A DNA stretch of 64,000 nt from Chimonanthus salicifolius. Its lineage: Eukaryota; Streptophyta; Magnoliopsida; Laurales; Calycanthaceae. The notes below the pieces were generated by a model that was given only the letters and a program-made list of their open reading frames with translations, did not search any database and had not been told where the DNA came from. The stretch is from the NCBI GenBank assembly GCA_013350335.1, contig CM023535.1, positions 34,008,991 through 34,072,990 of the forward strand, given 5' to 3'. Made by a program: the position numbers and the translations under genes. Below are positions 60,650-64,000 of the stretch, piece after piece (the first letter of the stretch is position 1; every line of letters begins with the position of its first letter).

Positions 60650-61803
60650 TGTAATACCCTGATCCGAATTAAGCTTGATCAGTATGATAAATCATACTTA
60701 GACTGTTTAATTTTGAAGATTACGGTTAAGGCTTTATGAAAAGCCCAGGTGTGGCCCAGTTAGAGCTTGAAAGCTCGATGATCCAGCTCGTCTAGTTGGA
60801 AGGGCAAAATGGTAATTTACCATTTATAAATATTATTTCTTCTATGTATGTACTGATCTGATTATTGATGGATGATATTATTTTCCTTAATCAAGGATTT
60901 TAATTTAAATTTTCAGAATTATTCTATTTTCAGAAAAATGTTATTTAAAACCGCTCGAAAAGAGATTGAAATGGGAGAAATAGTTATTTTAAGATAATTT
61001 TCAGAAATAAGAATTTTTTTAAAAAAATCATGTGATGTTAGATTTTAAAATGACGGTTTAGTTTATTTCTCCAAATTTTGAAAATAAAAGTTTTAAACCC
61101 TTTTATTTAACACAAGCTAAATTAAGTAAATAGTGTCAAATTGTGGATTTTGTCTAAATCTATGATTTTTGTTGAATTTTAATTCTCCAAAATTTTATAA
61201 CAAATAAAGTTTATTAAACCCAACATTTCTGTTAAGTTGGATTAAATTATTTAAGCCTTTTAAATCATGTTTTAGTTAAAAATTGATTTTTAGTCAAAAC
61301 AGGACCAAATTGCAAAACCTGCAGAGGGACTTATCTGCAATTTATTTTATTGTGCCGTTTTATTGTGGCCGCAGGTATGTGGCCAGCCGCTCCCATGCAA
61401 CGCCCGTGGACTGCCGGTGAGGTGTCTCTTACCTGGCTATGGTAAATTGCTATAAATCTTACTTGTAGTCTCAGCTGGTTTCACCCCAGATCAAAAACCA
61501 ACTCTCTGAAAACCAGACCAGGTGCTCTCCCTCTCTGTTTCTTTTCAAAATTTTACCGTAAGCTTGAAAGAGGAAGATTTTGCAAGATTCGGATTTTCAA
61601 ACTTAGAACTCAAGCGAAGGTAACCATTGTGTTCGTTTTTAAATTTTAACAAGTTTAAGATCAAACGGAAGTAAATTTGATCAAGATTTGAATGTGTAAA
61701 ATGAATTTGAAGTTTAAGGAAAAACTTAGAACTCTTGTGTTTCATTGGTCCTCATGTTAAAATCTGATGCTTTAAATCAGTGTTAAAGTTTTAATTTTAA
61801 TCT
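60650..61803 (+). mobile_element. Gypsy-type LTR, 3' end missing
   Basis: It starts TGTAATACCCTGATCCG, a gypsy-type LTR start, inserted in the LARD-family LTR piece. A transcript-leader-like pyrimidine tract lies near 61527-61545. It ends abruptly at an RT fragment instead of a primer site, so a deletion removed the LTR end, gag and protease. Confidence 0.6.
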
Positions 61804-61910
61804 TGGGGAGCACCGGTATTATTTATGAAGAAGAAGGATGGTACACTTCAGATGTGTGTAGATTATCGGAAATTGAATCAGTTGACAGTCAGAAACAAGT
61901 ATCCTCTATC
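61804..61910 (+). pseudogene. Gypsy RT fragment
   Basis: 35 codons reading [22 protein letters not shown] and [13 protein letters not shown] (written in two parts). This is the same RT block as in the chromovirus at about 26650-26760, with a few substitutions. It is cut by the LTR beginning at 61911. Confidence 0.87.
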
Positions 61911-64000
61911 TGTAACACCCCGCCCTTTTTCACTCTTTTTCCGAAAATCAGAGTCTAATTTTTTTTTTCCTTAAAGTGATAAAGAGCGGGACATCACGAC
62001 ACGAGCTAAGTCCGAACTTCTAAAGCCCAACACTTAACTGGCCAACCATACGTGTGCGTGGACTAAGTCCACTGAGGTGGTTCACACGTATTAAGTTTAT
62101 AATTGCGGAATATAACATAGACTGCGGATTATAATAGAACCTAACTCTAGTCCATTTCTTTTAGATAGCAAAGTACTTAGTCATTTATCCAAAATTACCT
62201 TAACTTAATCATGCAATCAAACCATTCCAAACTATAGCAATAATATCTAATTTATTACATGTCCATGATAACTTAACAAAATATAATAAATAAAATCCAT
62301 TCATATATCCAAGCTCCTATGCTTGGCTTCTTTCACGATCCTCGATCCCTTCCTTTCCTGTGTGATTCACTAGGGTAGAAGTAGGGCGTTAGAACAACGC
62401 GCCCAGTAAGAATTCTAAGTAGGGTTATCACATGGGTTAGTATCCAATATCATATAAAATATCATATCATTAAAATCATGTAAAATCATGTCATGCCATA
62501 TGTCTTATGCAATGAGTCCCACCCATCACATTCCATGTAACCTCTTGATGGAATTCTCCTCATCAAGGTATCCCCACAGTGGTCTTACGGACGCCCTGAC
62601 GGAGTGTAGCCTCCGGATTCTACTTGATGGCATTATACACATCAAGGTCTTCCCACGATTGCCTTACGGACACCCCGACGGAGCGTGGCCCTCGGTTACA
62701 AATTTCCTCCCATGCCATGCATGAGATGTACATGTCCATATGCTATGTAATGTAAATATCATAGCATTAAAAACTTCATTTTTGAAACATAATATAATTG
62801 CAACATAAACCATCAAATAAGATAAAACCATATACATATCCATGTTTCAATAAGGTAGAATCCTACCAAGACCACTAAGTGTCCTTGCTTCTTAAACCGT
62901 CGACCGCTCACGATCGCGTCCCACTTGTAAGGTCGCGTTACCTTATTTACACAACAATCAATCAAACCAACAACCCATTTGATTCACATCAATGTCTAAG
63001 TCCAAAACTCAACCTTGTGGGGTTCGGCCACACACCATTGTCGAACCTTACCCTTTTTAATTTAGTCCCTTTTATTTAACCGATCTCATCCAAGTGACCC
63101 ATTTAAAAACCCTCAATCCACCAAATACACCTTGGTGAGGTTCGGCCATACAACATGGCCGAACTTCATCATCTTGGTTTTGGTCCTTTCTTTTCAACCT
63201 TTTGATCTTTCAAATCCAATCCTTGCCATTCTTGATTCATAAAACCCAACACTTTTAAATCAGCCATCCAACCTTATCAACACTTCAAATATATAAAACA
63301 TTTCCCATGGGGTTCGGCCATACAACATGGCCGAACCCTTGGTTCATTATTTTCATTTATTTACCATCTTGCCATTGATCCAATTCTTAGTTTCCATTTC
63401 ATTCATATGTCCATAAAATAAACCATAGTGGGGTTCGGCCATACTCCATGGCCGAACCTCACTCATTTAACTTGGGTCCCCTTTTAATCCTTGATCTATT
63501 ATTTCCACTCATTAACTTTATTAAAACAGTCCATAAAATTCAATAACCAAAGCATCCCTCATCTAAGCATACGTAAGTCCCCATTTTGATCTACAAAATG
63601 TTTCATGGGGTTTGGCCATGCACCATGGCTGAACCTATGATATCTAAAACCCATTACTCCATGATTTCAATACCATTTTTAAGTCCAAAACTTGTGTTCA
63701 TGACTAAATAATTCATTAACATGAACAAAACCTTAAATCCACCAAATACTCCTTAGTGGGGTTCGGCCATACAACATGGCCGAACCTCACCATTTTGGTT
63801 TTGGTCTCTCTTTTACGTCCTTTGCTCTTTTAACTTAAATATAAGATCATGACCTTTTGATTCATTAATCTTATTACTTATGCACCAATTGTTTAACATA
63901 CATAATAATCTACGTCCACTTAAACATTACTCCATTTAATCCCTTCCAAGTCCTTGGCAACCTTCCATGGTGTTCGGCCATACACTATGGCCGAACCCAT
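61911..64000 (-). mobile_element. Gypsy-type LTR (inverted), runs off the window
   Basis: It starts TGTAACACCCCGCCC, the inverse of the end of the solo LTR at 50687-54272, which it most resembles. It carries two GC-rich modules (62560-62700). It is inserted in the RT fragment, with CTATC (61906-61910) as the candidate target duplication. The other end lies beyond 64000. Confidence 0.85.
63018..64000. repeat. Array of at least seven palindromes
   Basis: Copies of GGGGTTCGGCCATACAACATGGCCGAACC-type sequence (arms GGTTCGGCCAT / ATGGCCGAACC) begin near 63019, 63138, 63310, 63431, 63608, 63758 and 63971. The third and sixth are near-perfect. Those near 63019 and 63608 have substitutions in an arm. 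Confidence 0.88.

Overview
The window is nuclear DNA of a flowering plant. It is AT-rich and dominated by LTR retrotransposons, and it carries one recognisable host gene with introns. No bacterial-type operons, rRNA, tRNA or CRISPR arrays were seen. The species cannot be named from the sequence.

Layout. (1) 1-9899: a Ty3-gypsy-type LTR (1-2287, minus, cut by the window edge) sits inside the 3' LTR of a large non-autonomous LTR element (2288-9899, minus). That element has ~1.9 kb LTRs, a Met-type primer site and one 158-codon ORF, but no visible pol. (2) 9900-14409: low-copy DNA with at most one doubtful exon. (3) 14410-33821: a nested stack. A short-LTR element (minus, LTRs 396/397 bp) contains a Ty1-copia element (15159-33183, plus). 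That contains a Tekay/Del-like Ty3-gypsy chromovirus (17343-32638, plus; 3.2-3.3 kb LTRs). Its gag is split by an inverted solo LTR (22022-25675). Each boundary has a recognisable 5-bp target-site duplication. All coding parts are broken. (4) 33822-47531: a four-exon host gene on the minus strand (exons 47190-47409, 37216-37325, 36751-37122, 34325-35089; 488 codons). It matches the plant family I recall as DUF7036, a membrane protein of unknown function, and has a TATA box at 47521-47530. Its 9.9-kb first intron and 1.7-kb third intron hold three solo LTRs, two TRIMs, a SINE-like piece and a tiny retroposed fragment. (5) 47532-64000: more repeats. These are a degraded gypsy-type LTR split by a solo LTR with a perfect TSD (50687-54272), a SIRE-like copia LTR split by a 2.8-kb insertion with 8-bp flanking repeats (55258-58049), a copia gag remnant, a piece of the region-1 LTR family, a gypsy LTR abutting a short RT fragment, and a further inverted LTR running off the window.

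The most distinctive signal is inside the long gypsy LTRs. A 24-29 bp near-perfect palindrome, with arms GGGTTCGGCCAT and ATGGCCGAACCC, recurs up to about nine times per LTR. A GC-rich ~55-bp module (core CTCCGTCGGGGCG) is tandemly repeated one to three times. Both persist across LTRs that otherwise differ, so they may have a function in the element.
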